Part shown: positions 26,553-37,332 of the stretch, piece by piece | Numbering within the stretch: the first letter of the stretch is position 1 | How the letters are laid out: each line of letters opens with the position of its first letter | Assembly (NCBI GenBank): GCA_947497145.1 | Contig: CANMFQ010000025.1 | Coordinates: 1-59,224, forward strand | Direction: 5' to 3' | Length of the DNA stretch: 59,224 nucleotides | Origin: an uncultured Flavobacteriaceae bacterium | Lineage (GTDB): Bacteria > Bacteroidota > Bacteroidia > Flavobacteriales > Flavobacteriaceae | The notes under the pieces: generated by a model | What the model saw: the letters and a program-made list of their open reading frames with translations, nothing else | Databases searched by the model: none | What the model was told of the DNA's origin: nothing | Position numbers and translations under genes: made by a program

Positions 26553-28682
26553 CTACTCAATTTTCCCTTCCAAATCTAACAAAAAAGCGAACTCTTTTGC
26601 CACTTCTTTTAAGGATTCAAAACGACCTGAAGCACCACCATGGCCTGCATCCATATTGATATCGAAAAATAATAAATTTTCATCTGTTTTCAACTCTCGC
26701 AGCTTTGCTACCCATTTTGCTGGCTCAAAATACTGTACTTGAGAATCATGCAAACCTGTAGTTACAAGCATATTGGGGTATGCTTTAGCCGCCACCTGAT
26801 CATAGGGAGAGTATGATTTCATATAATCATAATATTCCTTCTCATTGGGGTTACCCCATTCATCATACTCACCTGTGGTTAAGGGAATAGTATCGTCTAA
26901 CATGGTTGTGATTACATCAACAAAAGGTACGGCTGCTACCACGCCATGATACAATTCAGGAGCCATATTAACAACAGCTCCCATCAGAAGTCCGCCAGCA
27001 GAGCCTCCCATAGCGTATAAATGATTTGGGCTTGTATAATTACTTGAAATTAAATATTGAGAGCAATCAATAAAATCAGTAAATGTATTTTTCTTTTTAA
27101 GCAATTTGCCATCTTCATACCACGGTCTGCCTAAATATTGTCCTCCGCGTATATGCGCTATGGCATAAACAAAGCCTCTATCTAAAAGACTAAGCCTTGT
27201 TGTAGAGAAATATGGATCTACCGTACTTCCATACGATCCATAAGCATACTGTAGCAATGGAGCACTACCATCTAACGGGGTGTCTTTATGATACACAATT
27301 GACATAGGCACTTTTGCACCATCACGAGCCGTTGCCCATATGCGCTTTTCAATATAATTTTCTTTAGCAAACTTACCTCCCAACACTGCTTGTTCTTTTT
27401 TAACCTCCCTTTCCTTGGTGCCCATATGAAAATCAATAACTGAACTGGGTGTAGCCATTGAGGTATACGAGTAACGAAGGGTTTCGGTATCAAAATCAGG
27501 ATTAGATCCTACGTACGCCGTATAGGTTTCATTATCAAAAGGTAGGTAATAACTATCGGTACCATCCCAACGGACTATTTTGATATGATTCAGTCCATCT
27601 TTACGCTCTGAAAGCACATAGTAATCTTCAAAAATTTCCATGCCCTCTAATAATACATCTGCTCTATGCGGAATAAATTCTTTCCAGTTTTCAGAAGCTG
27701 TGTTTGCTTCATCAACTTTCATTAATTTAAAATTGGTCGCATTATCTTTATTCGTCAACACATAAAAATGATTGCCGTAGTGCATAATTCCGTATTCTAA
27801 ACCTCTGATTCTAGGAGAAAAAACGGTAAACTCTCCATCAGGGTCTTCGGTATTTAAAATACGAAACTCTGACGTTAAGGTACTGTAACAGGCGATGATA
27901 ATATATTTCTTTGATTTTGATTTGTACACATAAGCCGAAAACGTCTCATCTTCTTCATTATAAACAACTTCATCATCAGTGGTAACATTACCTAGTTTAT
28001 GCTTATACACCTTGTCTGAGCGTAGGGTTACATCATCTTGTTTTGTATAGAAAATGGTTTTATTGTCAGCTGCCCAAACAGCATTTCCTGCCGTATTTTC
28101 AACTTTATCGGCAAGTATTTCACCCGTATTCAAATCTTTAACCTGTAACGTATATTTCCTTCTTGATACGGTATCTACAGAAAAGGCAGCCAATCTATTA
28201 TCAGGGCTTATTGAAAAACTACCCAGATTAAAATAATCATGCCCTTTTGCTAATTCGTTACAATCAAACAAAATTTCTTCGGCAGCATCTAAACTCCCTT
28301 TTTTTCTTGAATATATCGGATATTCCTTCCCCTTTTCGTAACGCGTAATATACCAATACCCATTATTTTTGTAGGGCACTGATTGATCATCTTCTTTAAT
28401 TCTCCCTTTCATTTCATTAAAAAGAGCATCCTGAAAATCTTTTGTATGCGCTGTCATTTCAGCATAGTAAGCGTTCTCTTTTTCAAGATGAGCGATTACC
28501 TCTTTGTCTTCACGATCTTTCATCCAATAGTAATCATCGACCCTAACATCATCATGTTTTACTAATTCTTTTGGTTGTTTTTTTGCTACTGGAGCTTCCT
28601 TTTTCATCATTTTGCTATTCGAATTTTTGCAAGAGACCGCAAAAGTAAGACATCCGAAAAGAAAAATATTTAATTTTCTCAT
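26553..28682 (-). CDS. S9 prolyl oligopeptidase family peptidase, oligopeptidase B-like lipoprotein
   Basis: The N-terminus has a lipobox (LTFAVSC, Cys about 18). Residues 35-420 form the beta-propeller part, starting with [16 protein letters not shown] typical of oligopeptidase B. The C-terminal hydrolase has the nucleophile motif GGSAGG, Asp in [10 protein letters not shown] and His in [10 protein letters not shown], so all three catalytic residues are present. At 709 residues the size is normal for the family. It is expected to cut peptides after basic residues, on the periplasmic side or cell surface. It lies 77 bases upstream of the cysteine-synthase-like gene and may be cotranscribed with it. 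Confidence 0.9.
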   Translation of the reverse strand: MRKLNIFLFGCLTFAVSCKNSNSKMMKKEAPVAKKQPKELVKHDDVRVDDYYWMKDREDKEVIAHLEKENAYYAEMTAHTKDFQDALFNEMKGRIKEDDQSVPYKNNGYWYITRYEKGKEYPIYSRKKGSLDAAEEILFDCNELAKGHDYFNLGSFSISPDNRLAAFSVDTVSRRKYTLQVKDLNTGEILADKVENTAGNAVWAADNKTIFYTKQDDVTLRSDKVYKHKLGNVTTDDEVVYNEEDETFSAYVYKSKSKKYIIIACYSTLTSEFRILNTEDPDGEFTVFSPRIRGLEYGIMHYGNHFYVLTNKDNATNFKLMKVDEANTASENWKEFIPHRADVLLEGMEIFEDYYVLSERKDGLNHIKIVRWDGTDSYYLPFDNETYTAYVGSNPDFDTETLRYSYTSMATPSSVIDFHMGTKEREVKKEQAVLGGKFAKENYIEKRIWATARDGAKVPMSIVYHKDTPLDGSAPLLQYAYGSYGSTVDPYFSTTRLSLLDRGFVYAIAHIRGGQYLGRPWYEDGKLLKKKNTFTDFIDCSQYLISSNYTSPNHLYAMGGSAGGLLMGAVVNMAPELYHGVVAAVPFVDVITTMLDDTIPLTTGEYDEWGNPNEKEYYDYMKSYSPYDQVAAKAYPNMLVTTGLHDSQVQYFEPAKWVAKLRELKTDENLLFFDINMDAGHGGASGRFESLKEVAKEFAFLLDLEGKIE

Positions 28683-28751
28683 CTAAGGTTTAATATATGG
28701 TTTTGTACATACAATTTAGTAATTTTACCCCATATAAAACAGAAAAAAGTT

Positions 28752-29078
28752 ATGTTTGGAGATATGATGGGAATGATGGGCAAACTTAAAGAAACCCAGC
28801 AAAAAGTTGAAGCAACCAAAAAGCGCTTAGACTCAGTGAGTTTAGAAGAACATTCACCAGAAAATTTAGTTAAGGTAGTTATTACAGCAAATCGTAAGGT
28901 GAAAGAAATTACTATTGACGACAGCTTATTTATAGATAAGGAACAGCTTGAAGACTATTTGGTACTTACCATCAACAAGGCCATTGAAAAAGCTACACAG
29001 GTGAATGAAGCGGAACTAGCTGCCGTAGCCAAAGAGGGGATGCCTAATATTCCGGGTATGGATGGCCTGTTTAAATGA
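28752..29078 (+). CDS. ybaB: YbaB/EbfC nucleoid-associated protein
   Basis: The 108-residue protein starts with a Met/Gly-rich [20 protein letters not shown] helix and has [16 protein letters not shown] in the centre, the standard YbaB pattern. The family forms DNA-binding dimers in the cytoplasm. The usual partners dnaX and recR are not adjacent. It is transcribed divergently from the oligopeptidase gene, with 69 bases between the starts. Confidence 0.9.
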   Translation: MFGDMMGMMGKLKETQQKVEATKKRLDSVSLEEHSPENLVKVVITANRKVKEITIDDSLFIDKEQLEDYLVLTINKAIEKATQVNEAELAAVAKEGMPNIPGMDGLFK

Positions 29079-29321
29079 TTTTTTTATCACTTCAAAGTTT
29101 TAAATGAAGTTTTGTTACACAACATAAAAAATGGCAAGCTAATTGCTAGTGGTTGTTTAACATTATTAAAACCATAAAAATAATGGTATATTTTGCAGTA
29201 GGTATAAACAAAATTACTGGCGCAACTGAAGTTGCTTCATTGATGTAAACAATTGCATACTATAAAATATTTGAATTATAGATAGGTTTGAAATTAGCCT
29301 TGTAAATTAACAAAAAGAAAA

Positions 29322-29774
29322 ATGAGATACCTACTTCTATGCATTGTTTTGCCCATATTCGCCTTTGCCCAAACAACCGAAGACACTCAAAAATCAAATA
29401 AATGGCTAACCGATTATACGGATGCCTTACGGGTGGCAAAAAAAGAAAATAAAAATATCATTGCCTATTTTACCGGAAGTGATTGGTGTCCACCTTGTAA
29501 AAAGCTAAAAACCGATTTATTTGATTCAGAGGAATTTATAGCGATAGCCGACGATTATGTGCTATTGTACATTGATATTCCTATGAACAAAGACCTTTTA
29601 TCTGCTGATCAATTACAACATAACAAAGAACTTTCGGCGAGATTAAATAAAAAGAAGTCAGTACCACTTATTAAGATTTTAAATAAAAAAGGGAAAGAAC
29701 TCGATAAATATTCGGGCTATAGCATGAATGGCAACACTAGCTATCACCTTAAGATGCTCAAGAAGCATCAATAA
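29322..29774 (+). CDS. Periplasmic thioredoxin-like protein
   Basis: The 150-residue protein has a signal peptide ending FAFAQ. Its thioredoxin-7-type domain reads KENKNIIAYFTGSDWCPPCKKLK, with active site WCPPC (about 52-56), and VPLIKILNKKGKEL contains the cis-Pro region. It is expected to act in periplasmic disulfide chemistry. It stands alone. Confidence 0.85.
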   Translation: MRYLLLCIVLPIFAFAQTTEDTQKSNKWLTDYTDALRVAKKENKNIIAYFTGSDWCPPCKKLKTDLFDSEEFIAIADDYVLLYIDIPMNKDLLSADQLQHNKELSARLNKKKSVPLIKILNKKGKELDKYSGYSMNGNTSYHLKMLKKHQ

Positions 29775-29964
29775 TCATTATTACCGTTTAAAGCAGTCTA
29801 CAGACCTTATAATTACCTAAATAAAGAGTCAGCTCATGTGTTAGCGACTTTTGGGTATTTGTGCTTCTATTAGGTATTACAATCAGTACAAAACTTATAG
29901 CTGCACCACATTTTAATACCTAACTATAGTCAATACAAGAATCACTGATTTACGGGTATAAAAA

Positions 29965-29991
29965 AAGGCTTTGTGAAAATCACAAAGCCTT
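29965..29991. terminator. Bidirectional terminator between thioredoxin and ompA-like genes
   Basis: The perfect stem AAGGCTTTGTG/CACAAAGCCTT with loop AAAAT has A runs before and T runs after it. It suits both convergent genes. Confidence 0.85.
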
Positions 29992-30011
29992 TTTACTAAA
30001 ACTAATTTGTA

Positions 30012-31112
30012 TTAGTTATTGATCAACCTAAATTCAGTTCTTCTGTTTACAGCGTGCTCTCTTTCTGTACAAGAAACACCCTCTTTACATCTATTTTTTG
30101 TTTTTGTTTCACCATAACCATTAGCTACTAACAAACTTGGGTTAATCCCTTTCGTAATTAAGTAGGCAGCAACAGCTTTTGCTCTGCGCTCCGAAAGGTC
30201 TTTGTTACTAGCAGCAGTACCACGCACATCAGTATGCGAAGCCAATTCTACCTTAACTCCAGGGTTTTTAGCCAAAACAGGCAATAATCTGGTGTCAATG
30301 ATATTTTTTGCAGTACTTGTTAAGGTTGCACTATTCAAATTCCAATTAATAGGTAAAGCCTGATATTCAACCAAAGCACATTCTACCTCTTTCCAAGTAG
30401 TTAAACCACCTTTTTCTTTCAAAACCTCTTTTGTATAAGTCTTAGTAACTGCAGGGATGGTTTCTTCAACCGTATAAGCATCTTTATCCAAAACAGTCTT
30501 TTTAATCTCTTTATACTCTGCTGGAATAATTTCTTCCTTTACTTTAGCAGGTGACAATAAAACTCTTTTTACATAACTAGCATTAGAAGATTTCAAAGGT
30601 GTTTTACTGACAGAAGCATCGCTGTTTAAAGTTGTTGTTTGAATGGTTGTAAACTCAGCCGGATAGCCTTTATAACACCAATACCTACAATCATCAGGAT
30701 TACCTGAAGTACAGTCAGGGGCAGCAGCTCCTAGCTCCCATTGTGCATATGCAGGTTTAACTTCAATAGTTTCTGAACTTTTACCAAAAGATGCTGGCGT
30801 AATACGTAGTGAATTCCCCCCCTCTTTAGATACATAAGAAACCGCTTCTGTCCCCCATTTTGCAGGAATCACAGTTAATTTCTTACTTTCAGCCTTTACC
30901 TCAACTCTTTCAGTAACTGTTTTAAAAGTAGCAGGTCTGGTTTTTAATACTTTGTATGCCGGTTTAATAGTTACCGTAACCGTTTCGTTCACATACACAT
31001 CTGGTGTTGTACAGCGTACATAACATTTTCCTGGTTCAGGATTTGTAGGCAAATCTTGCGCGTAAAAATTGGAAGCAGCTAAAACCGCTGCTAAGAATAA
31101 AAATTTCTTCAT
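30012..31112 (-). CDS. OmpA family outer-membrane protein
   Basis: After the signal peptide (FLFLAAVLAASNFYAQ), residues 25-250 form repeated beta-type segments of the form PAxYKxxxKTV (for example IIPAEYKEIKKTVL and TIPAVTKTYTKEVL). The C-terminal OmpA domain (about 255-366) has NLNSATLTSTAKNIID, the peptidoglycan-binding ASHTDVRGTAASNKDLSERR and NRRTEFRLI. It should link the outer membrane to peptidoglycan. The two-Cys pairs in the middle and C-terminal parts may form disulfides. Confidence 0.9.
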   Translation of the reverse strand: MKKFLFLAAVLAASNFYAQDLPTNPEPGKCYVRCTTPDVYVNETVTVTIKPAYKVLKTRPATFKTVTERVEVKAESKKLTVIPAKWGTEAVSYVSKEGGNSLRITPASFGKSSETIEVKPAYAQWELGAAAPDCTSGNPDDCRYWCYKGYPAEFTTIQTTTLNSDASVSKTPLKSSNASYVKRVLLSPAKVKEEIIPAEYKEIKKTVLDKDAYTVEETIPAVTKTYTKEVLKEKGGLTTWKEVECALVEYQALPINWNLNSATLTSTAKNIIDTRLLPVLAKNPGVKVELASHTDVRGTAASNKDLSERRAKAVAAYLITKGINPSLLVANGYGETKTKNRCKEGVSCTEREHAVNRRTEFRLINN

Positions 31113-31148
31113 AGTTTGTAAGTATTTATTTGTTCATAATTTGGACTG

Positions 31149-31156
31149 CAAAAGTA
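31149..31156 (-). promoter_or_regulatory. -7 promoter element of the ompA-like gene
   Basis: Minus-strand TACTTTTG matches TAnnTTTG. It lies 37 bases upstream of the start codon, a normal leader length. A -33 TTG is not obvious. The rest of 31160-31610 is AT-rich without a gene; I see no structured RNA in it. Confidence 0.5.
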
Positions 31157-31610
31157 AGAATTATATTAAGAAAAAATTAAGAATTTTCTTTTAAAAAATT
31201 TACAATTTTTCAAACAACTAATAAACAAGTATTTAAGATCTGTTAAAATTTACATCTGCATAAAACTTCTTATAAAAAAACCTTCGGTTAATTGAAAATT
31301 AGTAAGATTAAACTTACAAATTAACAATTTCTATTGATGTATATCATTGCTACCAAAAGAGAAGAACTATTACAGCGGATATTTTAAAAATAAAACTCAA
31401 AAAACGAGAACATAAAGAAAGTTTCACATTCTTTACTCTTATTACTTAGTTATTGTCATACGCCTACTATTTTAAAACCAAGTTTTATGGTGTACGTCGT
31501 GATTTATAAATCGTTGTTGCGTAGAAATTGAGAATTATAAATCTACCACGTATTAAAATCGCTTTAATTTTAAACCCAAATTGTTGTAACTTTAGAAAAA
31601 ACTTTAGCCT

Positions 31611-31928
31611 ATGATCGAAGTAAAACAACATCAAGACAACGACTATGTTTTTGAACTCAAATCAGAAAGTGGTCATACTTTATTAAAGAGCACCCCCTTT
31701 TCTAGTAAAAAAGAGGCGAAGACCGTAGCAGGAAATTTAAATGAACTCGTACACAAACCTGCCATTTTTGAACGCAAAACCAATCACAACGGTCAATTTT
31801 TGTTTAGTTTAAAAAACGATAATGGTCAACTACTGGGTAATAGTCAATTATACAATTCAGAAGCAGGTATGGAAAACGGCATTAAAAACACTATACAACG
31901 TATTAAGCAACTCGCTAGCCTAAAGTAA
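31611..31928 (+). CDS. DUF1508 (YegP-like) two-repeat protein
   Basis: The 105 residues hold two copies of the DUF1508 unit: YVFELKSESGHTLLKSTPF (12-30) and FLFSLKNDNGQLLGNSQLY (63-81), each followed by a helix (KKEAKTVAGNL, AGMENGIKNTI). YegP-type proteins are small cytoplasmic proteins without assigned activity. The stop codon directly abuts the stop of the convergent aldolase gene. Confidence 0.85.
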   Translation: MIEVKQHQDNDYVFELKSESGHTLLKSTPFSSKKEAKTVAGNLNELVHKPAIFERKTNHNGQFLFSLKNDNGQLLGNSQLYNSEAGMENGIKNTIQRIKQLASLK

Positions 31929-32990
31929 CTATATAGTCTTGAGCATATTTAAAAACGACTGGTGCATGGTATCAGTGTAGTCTAAATGAGTGACTATTCT
32001 GAGCTTACCCTGCCCCATGCCTATTATATGCACATTGTTTTGTTTTAATTTGGCGATAAAATTTTCGCTACTTAATTCATTTTCATCTATTTCAAAAATA
32101 ATGATATTCGTTTCAATGGGCTCTACCTTCTTTATATACGAAAGTGTTTCTAAAACAGCACCTATTTCTTTCGCTTTTTTATGATCTTCTGAAAGGCGTT
32201 CTAACTGATTATCCAATGCATATATTCCTGCTGCTGCTAAAAATCCGGCTTGACGCATACCACCTCCTAAAACCTTTCGAATACGCAGTGCTTTATCCAT
32301 ATCAGCCTGACTACCCACCAAAACAGAGCCTACAGGACAACCTAAGCCCTTACTTAAGCAAACACTGATGGTGTCAAAAAGAGCACCATATTGTATTGGA
32401 GTTTCATTTTTAGCAACCAAAGCATTCCATAACCGAGCACCATCTAAATGATACGCCAAACCATGCTGATCACAAACAGTTTTAATGTGTTTTAAATCTT
32501 CAAAATCCCAACAGGCACCACCTCCTTTGTTGGTAGTGTTTTCTATACAAACTAATGACGTTAATGGGCTATGGTAAAAATCTGGCGGATTAATTGCTTC
32601 CACCACCTGCTCTGCAGTCATCATACCTCTGTGTCCCGTAACAAGCTTGCAAGATACCCCACTATTAAAACTCACTCCCCCACCCTCATAATTGTACACA
32701 TGTGCATATCTATCACATATTAATTGATCACCGGGGTTGGTGTGTAACTTTATCGCCGTTTGGTTTGCCATGGTTCCTGACGGAAAATACAAAGCAGCTT
32801 CTTTATCAAACATGTCAGCTACTTTCGCCTCCAATGCGTTCACTGATGGGTCTGCTTTAAACACATCATCACCAACAGGTGCTGCTAGCATTGCAGCTAA
32901 CATTTTAGGGGTTGGTTTGGTAACCGTATCACTAATTAAATTTATTTCCAAAAGACCATTTATTATTATGTTTGACAAGGTATACGTCAC
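31929..32990 (-). CDS. Low-specificity L-threonine aldolase
   Basis: This fold-type I PLP enzyme has INLISDTVTKPTPKMLAAM, GDDVFKADPSVNALE and ALYFPSGTMANQTAIKLH. HLDGARLWNALVA and the PLP-Lys segment SVCLSKGLGCPVGSVLVG also match beta-eliminating lyase/threonine aldolase. It cleaves L-threonine or L-allo-threonine to glycine and acetaldehyde. The ATG at 32990 gives an extra 14-residue N-terminus; a TTG just before EINLISD may be the true start. Its length of about 340-353 residues is normal. Confidence 0.9.
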   Translation of the reverse strand: MTYTLSNIIINGLLEINLISDTVTKPTPKMLAAMLAAPVGDDVFKADPSVNALEAKVADMFDKEAALYFPSGTMANQTAIKLHTNPGDQLICDRYAHVYNYEGGGVSFNSGVSCKLVTGHRGMMTAEQVVEAINPPDFYHSPLTSLVCIENTTNKGGGACWDFEDLKHIKTVCDQHGLAYHLDGARLWNALVAKNETPIQYGALFDTISVCLSKGLGCPVGSVLVGSQADMDKALRIRKVLGGGMRQAGFLAAAGIYALDNQLERLSEDHKKAKEIGAVLETLSYIKKVEPIETNIIIFEIDENELSSENFIAKLKQNNVHIIGMGQGKLRIVTHLDYTDTMHQSFLNMLKTI

Positions 32991-33042
32991 CTCTTTGGCC
33001 TACCAAATTGGTAACGTATATCGTATTTTTTAGGCGTTATTT

Positions 33043-35448
33043 TTAATGAAAACAATCCATACCAATAGGTGATCCATCAGGTAGTTTTGGCGCTTCAATA
33101 ACCTTAAAATCTCCAGGGTACTTATAAAAATCATCAATTCGACGTACCATTTCTATAGCATTTGCATTTTTAGAAGTCGCCAGCAACGTTCCTTTTAATT
33201 TCTTTAAAACCATATTAGCTATTGCATTTACCTGCGGATGCACTTGTTTACTTGCTGCTAAATTCATGATATGAAACAATACTCTAAAATTGATATTTTG
33301 CTGCACCTCGTTTAAATAGGTGTCTTTAGTTGTTTTGTGAATGGTATTGGAAACAATACGCATTAAAACATCCTCCAAACCAATATTATTGGGGTCTAAA
33401 GCTTTTTGTTGAATTAACCTTGAGGCTCTTTCTGGGTGCAATACTAAGCCCAAAGTCATATCAGCAGCGGTTTCAGGAGCAGACAAGGCATCAAAAGAAA
33501 CGCCTGTTTTACCTTTTAGAGATTCTCTTGTTCTTGGATAACCAAAAGCTCTTGGCGGAAATAGCGCTAATTTTTCTTTAGGAATAGCAATTACCGCAGC
33601 ATCCAAAGTTTTTAAAATACTATTTAATGCCCGTTGTTGAGTACTTTTATCAACAACAGCAACGGTTTGCTGTCCGTCTCCTTTAACGGCATAATTATAC
33701 TCCAAGCCTCCAATTATTTTAGCCACCCCTTCGGTTTGATACCGATGAAAGAAATAAAGCGGTACAAAAACATCCTCTAAAACGGAGTTAGGTTCTCCTT
33801 TTCTAATATTGTCAATAGAAAAATTAGTGATAGCCAGTTTCCTCACCTTCAGCATAGCTTCTAATTCTTGGCTTACATCCTTTCCATTATCCCATAAATG
33901 CGCTAAAACATGTGCGCTCCCTCTTGGTCTAGCATCTTGATCGGTGATATAGCGTAATCCTTTTGCGTTCGCTTCATCTAAAATTTTATTTAAACCCTCA
34001 TTTTCAGCAGTTCCTTCAGGAAAATCTGCATAAGAATACGCTACCGAAACCTTGTCCCAATCGCCAATTCCTGTCGCATAGGCATTTGAAAAATCAATTG
34101 CACCATCTTTAATTACACACTGCGGATGCGGATAATCCATCACCGAAGCCCTGCCATTGGTACTAGCTGCATAGTTGTGCGCAAAACCTAACGTATGCCC
34201 TATTTCATGTGCCGAAAGCTGACGAATACGAGCAAGCGCTAAAGCTAACATAGGCTGGTAATTATCATCGCGCTCGGCAAAAGGTTTGTTCATTAAAGCC
34301 TGAGCAATTAAAAAATCTTGCCGAATGCGTAGACTGCCCAAACTTACATGGCCTTTTATAATTTCACCTGTTCTAGGGTCAGTAATACTACTACCGTAGC
34401 TCCACCCTCTTGTTGAACGATGTACCCACTGAATTACATTATACCGCACATCTAAAGGATCAGCATCATCAGGTAACATTTTTAATTGAAAGGCATTTTT
34501 ATATCCGATAGCTTCAAAGGCTTGGTTCCACCATTTTCCGCCTTCCAATAAAGCCGAACGTACAGGCTCAGGCGTGCCATTATCCAAATAGTAAATAATA
34601 GGCGCTACCGCTTCACTAACAGCCGCTTTTGGGTTTTTCTTCTCCAAACGATGACGGGTAATAAAACGTTTTAAAATAGGCGATTGTACAGGCGTGGCAT
34701 AATCATAATACGCAAATGGATAAGCACCAGACCTTGGGTCAAATTTTCTTTTTTTATAACCATCATCGGGCAATGCAATAAAAGAATGATGCTGCGCAAC
34801 CGTTACCAAACCAGCATTTGGTGCTACTGAACGTATGTGCTGCCCCATAGCATCACCTTTAAAAGTAAGGATAACATCAAATTCAATATTTTTAGGAAAA
34901 GCCTTGGTTCGCTCTAATGCGAAAGCACTTTTTGTTTTGTCAAGACTATACGAACCCTGTTTTAATTGCTTGAGCCTTTTTGCTACTCCATGAGTGTCTT
35001 GCATTAAAAAATTGGTCATATCAATTACATATTTCCCATTAGATTCCTCTTCAATAGGAAATCCAAAAAGAATAGATTTAGCAAAAGCCTGCTCAACCGA
35101 TTTTTTTTCTAAATCATTATCTGTTAAGGCTCTAAACTTTTGATTAGGCTGTACCAAAAGCAGTTTATTACCAGCTTTTTTAAAATAAACTACCTGTTCA
35201 TTACCTAGCTGTCCACGATCTAAACCTATATCATTACTACCTATACCACTACTTAGGGAGTAGACATAAAGAAATTCTTTATTTAAATCAGTCACTTCAA
35301 GGTACATTTTATCGGTTTTCATATCATATTGAAAGTCGAATAATCCCTTAAACTTTTGAAAACCCTTACTTTTTTCAGCAAATTGCGCTGTTGCCATAGT
35401 GGTTATAAAAACAAATACAAATGTTGTTTTGAGATAGCTTTTCATCAT
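33043..35448 (-). CDS. Zinc metalloprotease with DUF5117/DUF4953-like layout
   Basis: The 801-residue exported protein has a signal peptide ending in ATAQ. The first part (KGLFDFQYDMKTDKMYLEVT) resembles DUF5117. The metalloprotease core has LSAHEIGHTLGFAHNYAAS, a HExxHxxGxxH zinc site with the third His, followed by the Met-turn-like SVMDYPHP. The C-terminal part is helical. The natural substrate is unknown; it acts in the periplasm or outside the cell. Size and order are typical for Bacteroidota members. Confidence 0.85.
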   Translation of the reverse strand: MMKSYLKTTFVFVFITTMATAQFAEKSKGFQKFKGLFDFQYDMKTDKMYLEVTDLNKEFLYVYSLSSGIGSNDIGLDRGQLGNEQVVYFKKAGNKLLLVQPNQKFRALTDNDLEKKSVEQAFAKSILFGFPIEEESNGKYVIDMTNFLMQDTHGVAKRLKQLKQGSYSLDKTKSAFALERTKAFPKNIEFDVILTFKGDAMGQHIRSVAPNAGLVTVAQHHSFIALPDDGYKKRKFDPRSGAYPFAYYDYATPVQSPILKRFITRHRLEKKNPKAAVSEAVAPIIYYLDNGTPEPVRSALLEGGKWWNQAFEAIGYKNAFQLKMLPDDADPLDVRYNVIQWVHRSTRGWSYGSSITDPRTGEIIKGHVSLGSLRIRQDFLIAQALMNKPFAERDDNYQPMLALALARIRQLSAHEIGHTLGFAHNYAASTNGRASVMDYPHPQCVIKDGAIDFSNAYATGIGDWDKVSVAYSYADFPEGTAENEGLNKILDEANAKGLRYITDQDARPRGSAHVLAHLWDNGKDVSQELEAMLKVRKLAITNFSIDNIRKGEPNSVLEDVFVPLYFFHRYQTEGVAKIIGGLEYNYAVKGDGQQTVAVVDKSTQQRALNSILKTLDAAVIAIPKEKLALFPPRAFGYPRTRESLKGKTGVSFDALSAPETAADMTLGLVLHPERASRLIQQKALDPNNIGLEDVLMRIVSNTIHKTTKDTYLNEVQQNINFRVLFHIMNLAASKQVHPQVNAIANMVLKKLKGTLLATSKNANAIEMVRRIDDFYKYPGDFKVIEAPKLPDGSPIGMDCFH

Positions 35449-35496
35449 CTACTAGTGTATATAAAATTAGTCTGCACTAAATTTAACCAAATTTGA

Positions 35497-35526
35497 TTGT
35501 CTTACAATAGTTATGTTCTATTTTTG
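35497..35526 (+). promoter_or_regulatory. Promoter of prfB
   Basis: A -33 TTG at 35497-35499 and a -7 TATTTTTG at 35519-35526 are separated by 19 bases, matching the Bacteroidota promoter model. The start codon follows 19 bases after the -7 element. Confidence 0.65.
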
Positions 35527-35545
35527 CGTAAAACCCAATTAAAGA

Positions 35546-36650
35546 ATGACAATTACTACAGACCTCTATAATGGTCTTTTAGATCGCCTTGGTGCGTTAA
35601 GGAGGTATCTTTGACGTTGATGCAAAACTTATAGAAATAGAAAACGAGCAAGAAAAAACTTTAGCTCCTGATTTTTGGGACAATCCCCAAGAAGCGCAGG
35701 CGCATATGAAGTTCATTCAATCTAAAAAACAATGGGTTGATGATTACAATAGTGCTAAAACGCTGGTTGGTGATCTTGAAGTGTTATTAGAATTTCAGCA
35801 AGAAGGTGATGTTACTGAAGAGGAAGTTGAAGCGCATTACCAAAAAACCCTCAGTCACCTCGAAAAACTGGAGTTTAAAAACATGCTCTCTGAGGAAGGT
35901 GATGAGCTATCTGCCGTGCTTCAAATTACGGCTGGCGCAGGAGGCACCGAAAGTTGTGATTGGGCGGCCATGCTCATGCGTATGTATATGATGTGGAGCG
36001 AAAAGAATGGCTATAAAATTAAAGAACTTAACTACCAAGAAGGTGATGTTGCCGGCGTAAAAACAGTTACCCTCGAAATAGATGGCGATTTTGCTTTTGG
36101 ATGGCTCAAAGGCGAAAACGGCGTACACAGGCTAGTACGTATTTCTCCCTTTGATAGCAATGCCAAGCGGCATACCTCTTTTGTTTCTGTTTATGTATAT
36201 CCTTTGGTAGATGATAGCATTGAAATAGATGTAAACCCTGCTGATATTACGATTACCACAGCACGATCAAGTGGTGCCGGAGGGCAAAACGTAAATAAAG
36301 TAGAAACAAAAGTACAGTTGGTACACCACCCTACAGGCATTCAAATTTCTTGTTCAGATTCGCGAAGTCAGCATGATAATAGAGCTACGGCCATGAAAAT
36401 GTTGAAATCGCAATTGTATGAAATTGAATTGCGCAAAAAAATGGAAGCCCGCCAAGAAATTGAATCCTCAAAAATGAAAATAGAATGGGGATCGCAAATT
36501 AGAAACTACGTCATGCATCCGTATAAATTGGTAAAAGATGTGCGTACCGGAGAAGAAACAGGTAATGTAGATGCCGTTATGGATGGTGATTTAGACCGTT
36601 TTTTAAAAGCATATCTAATGGCTATGGGGCAAAAAGAAGAAGATGTGTAA
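35546..36650 (+). CDS. prfB: Peptide chain release factor 2 with programmed +1 frameshift
   Basis: The gene starts at ATG 35546, reads 22 codons to an in-frame TGA (35612-35614) and continues in the +1 frame to TAA 36650. The second part alone looks like an internal-start ORF from 35706, which would be wrong. RF2 features are present: SPF anticodon-like tripeptide in [15 protein letters not shown] and the catalytic GGQ in [11 protein letters not shown]. The factor releases peptides at UGA and UAA. Frameshifting at the early UGA senses RF2 shortage (autoregulation, known for the family). Confidence 0.95.
35600..35615 (+). promoter_or_regulatory. RF2 +1 frameshift signal
   Basis: The internal Shine-Dalgarno-like AGGAGG (35600-35605) is followed after three bases by CTTTGAC, the classical slippery CUU UGA C. 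Spacing and sequence match the known prfB site. Confidence 0.95.
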
Positions 36651-36688
36651 ACCGTGAATGAAGCGTAAGCAAATAAACTAAAAATCGA

Positions 36689-37030
36689 ATGATCAAAATA
36701 TACCATAATCCTAGGTGCAGCAAATCGCGGCAAGGACTTAATGTACTAGAACAGTCAGGACAACCCTTTGAAATTATCAAATATCTTGATACACCCATTA
36801 CCAGTGAAGCATTGCAAGAGATTATTACTTTACTAGAGATACCACCTGAAAAATTGGTGCGAAAAAATGAAGCAATCTGGAAAGAGCAGTACAAAGGAAA
36901 ATCATTGTCAGACAAAGAAGTGATAGCCGCCATGGTTGCACATCCAAAACTCATTGAGCGACCAATAGTGGTCAACGGTAAAAAAGCCGTAATTGGAAGA
37001 CCTACAGAACTAATTAGTAGTATTTTGTAA
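36689..37030 (+). CDS. arsC: ArsC-family arsenate reductase-like protein
   Basis: The 113-residue glutaredoxin-type ArsC has the catalytic Cys in YHNPRCSKSRQG (residue 10), the central Arg in PPEKLVRKNE and the ERPIVVNGKKAVIGRP segment with two Arg residues. It reduces arsenate with glutathione/glutaredoxin in the classical case; some relatives in this family (YffB/Spx-like) have other roles. There are no other ars genes nearby. It starts 38 bases after prfB and probably belongs to the same transcript. Confidence 0.8.
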   Translation: MIKIYHNPRCSKSRQGLNVLEQSGQPFEIIKYLDTPITSEALQEIITLLEIPPEKLVRKNEAIWKEQYKGKSLSDKEVIAAMVAHPKLIERPIVVNGKKAVIGRPTELISSIL

Positions 37031-37113
37031 GGGTAAAACCGCGCTTGTTTGCATTTTTCTCTATCACGTGCAATTTCTGGACTAAAGAGAAGAGAGAAGA
37101 GAAAGAACAGAGG

Positions 37114-37332
37114 AACCAAGAAACAGGACTATTGGAAATCAATACCTGTGAGAAACAAGCCAATTATTATCAGTGAAATTAATAACTAAAAACGGTCAAC
37201 GATAATCAGAGACATTCAAGCAGTAAGAATTGAGTATTGATTCAAAGTCTCTGTTCTTGCAGCACAGCGGTCTTGTTTCTTGGTTCTTGCAGCGCAGTGG
37301 TCTTGTTTCCTGTAGTGCAACGGTCTTAATAG
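37114..37332. repeat. Tandem and inverted repeats in a 446-bp intergenic region
   Basis: Two tandem units (37253-37282 and 37283-37310) share GTTCTTGCAGC.CAG, then GGTCTTGTTTC; a third, partial unit follows (37311-37332, GTAGTGCAACGGTCTTA). An inverted relative, AACCAAGAAACAGGACT (37114-37130), can pair with GGTCTTGTTTCTTGGTT around 37270. A purine-rich tract (37072-37105) precedes it. No gene is seen between arsC and 37504. Confidence 0.55.
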
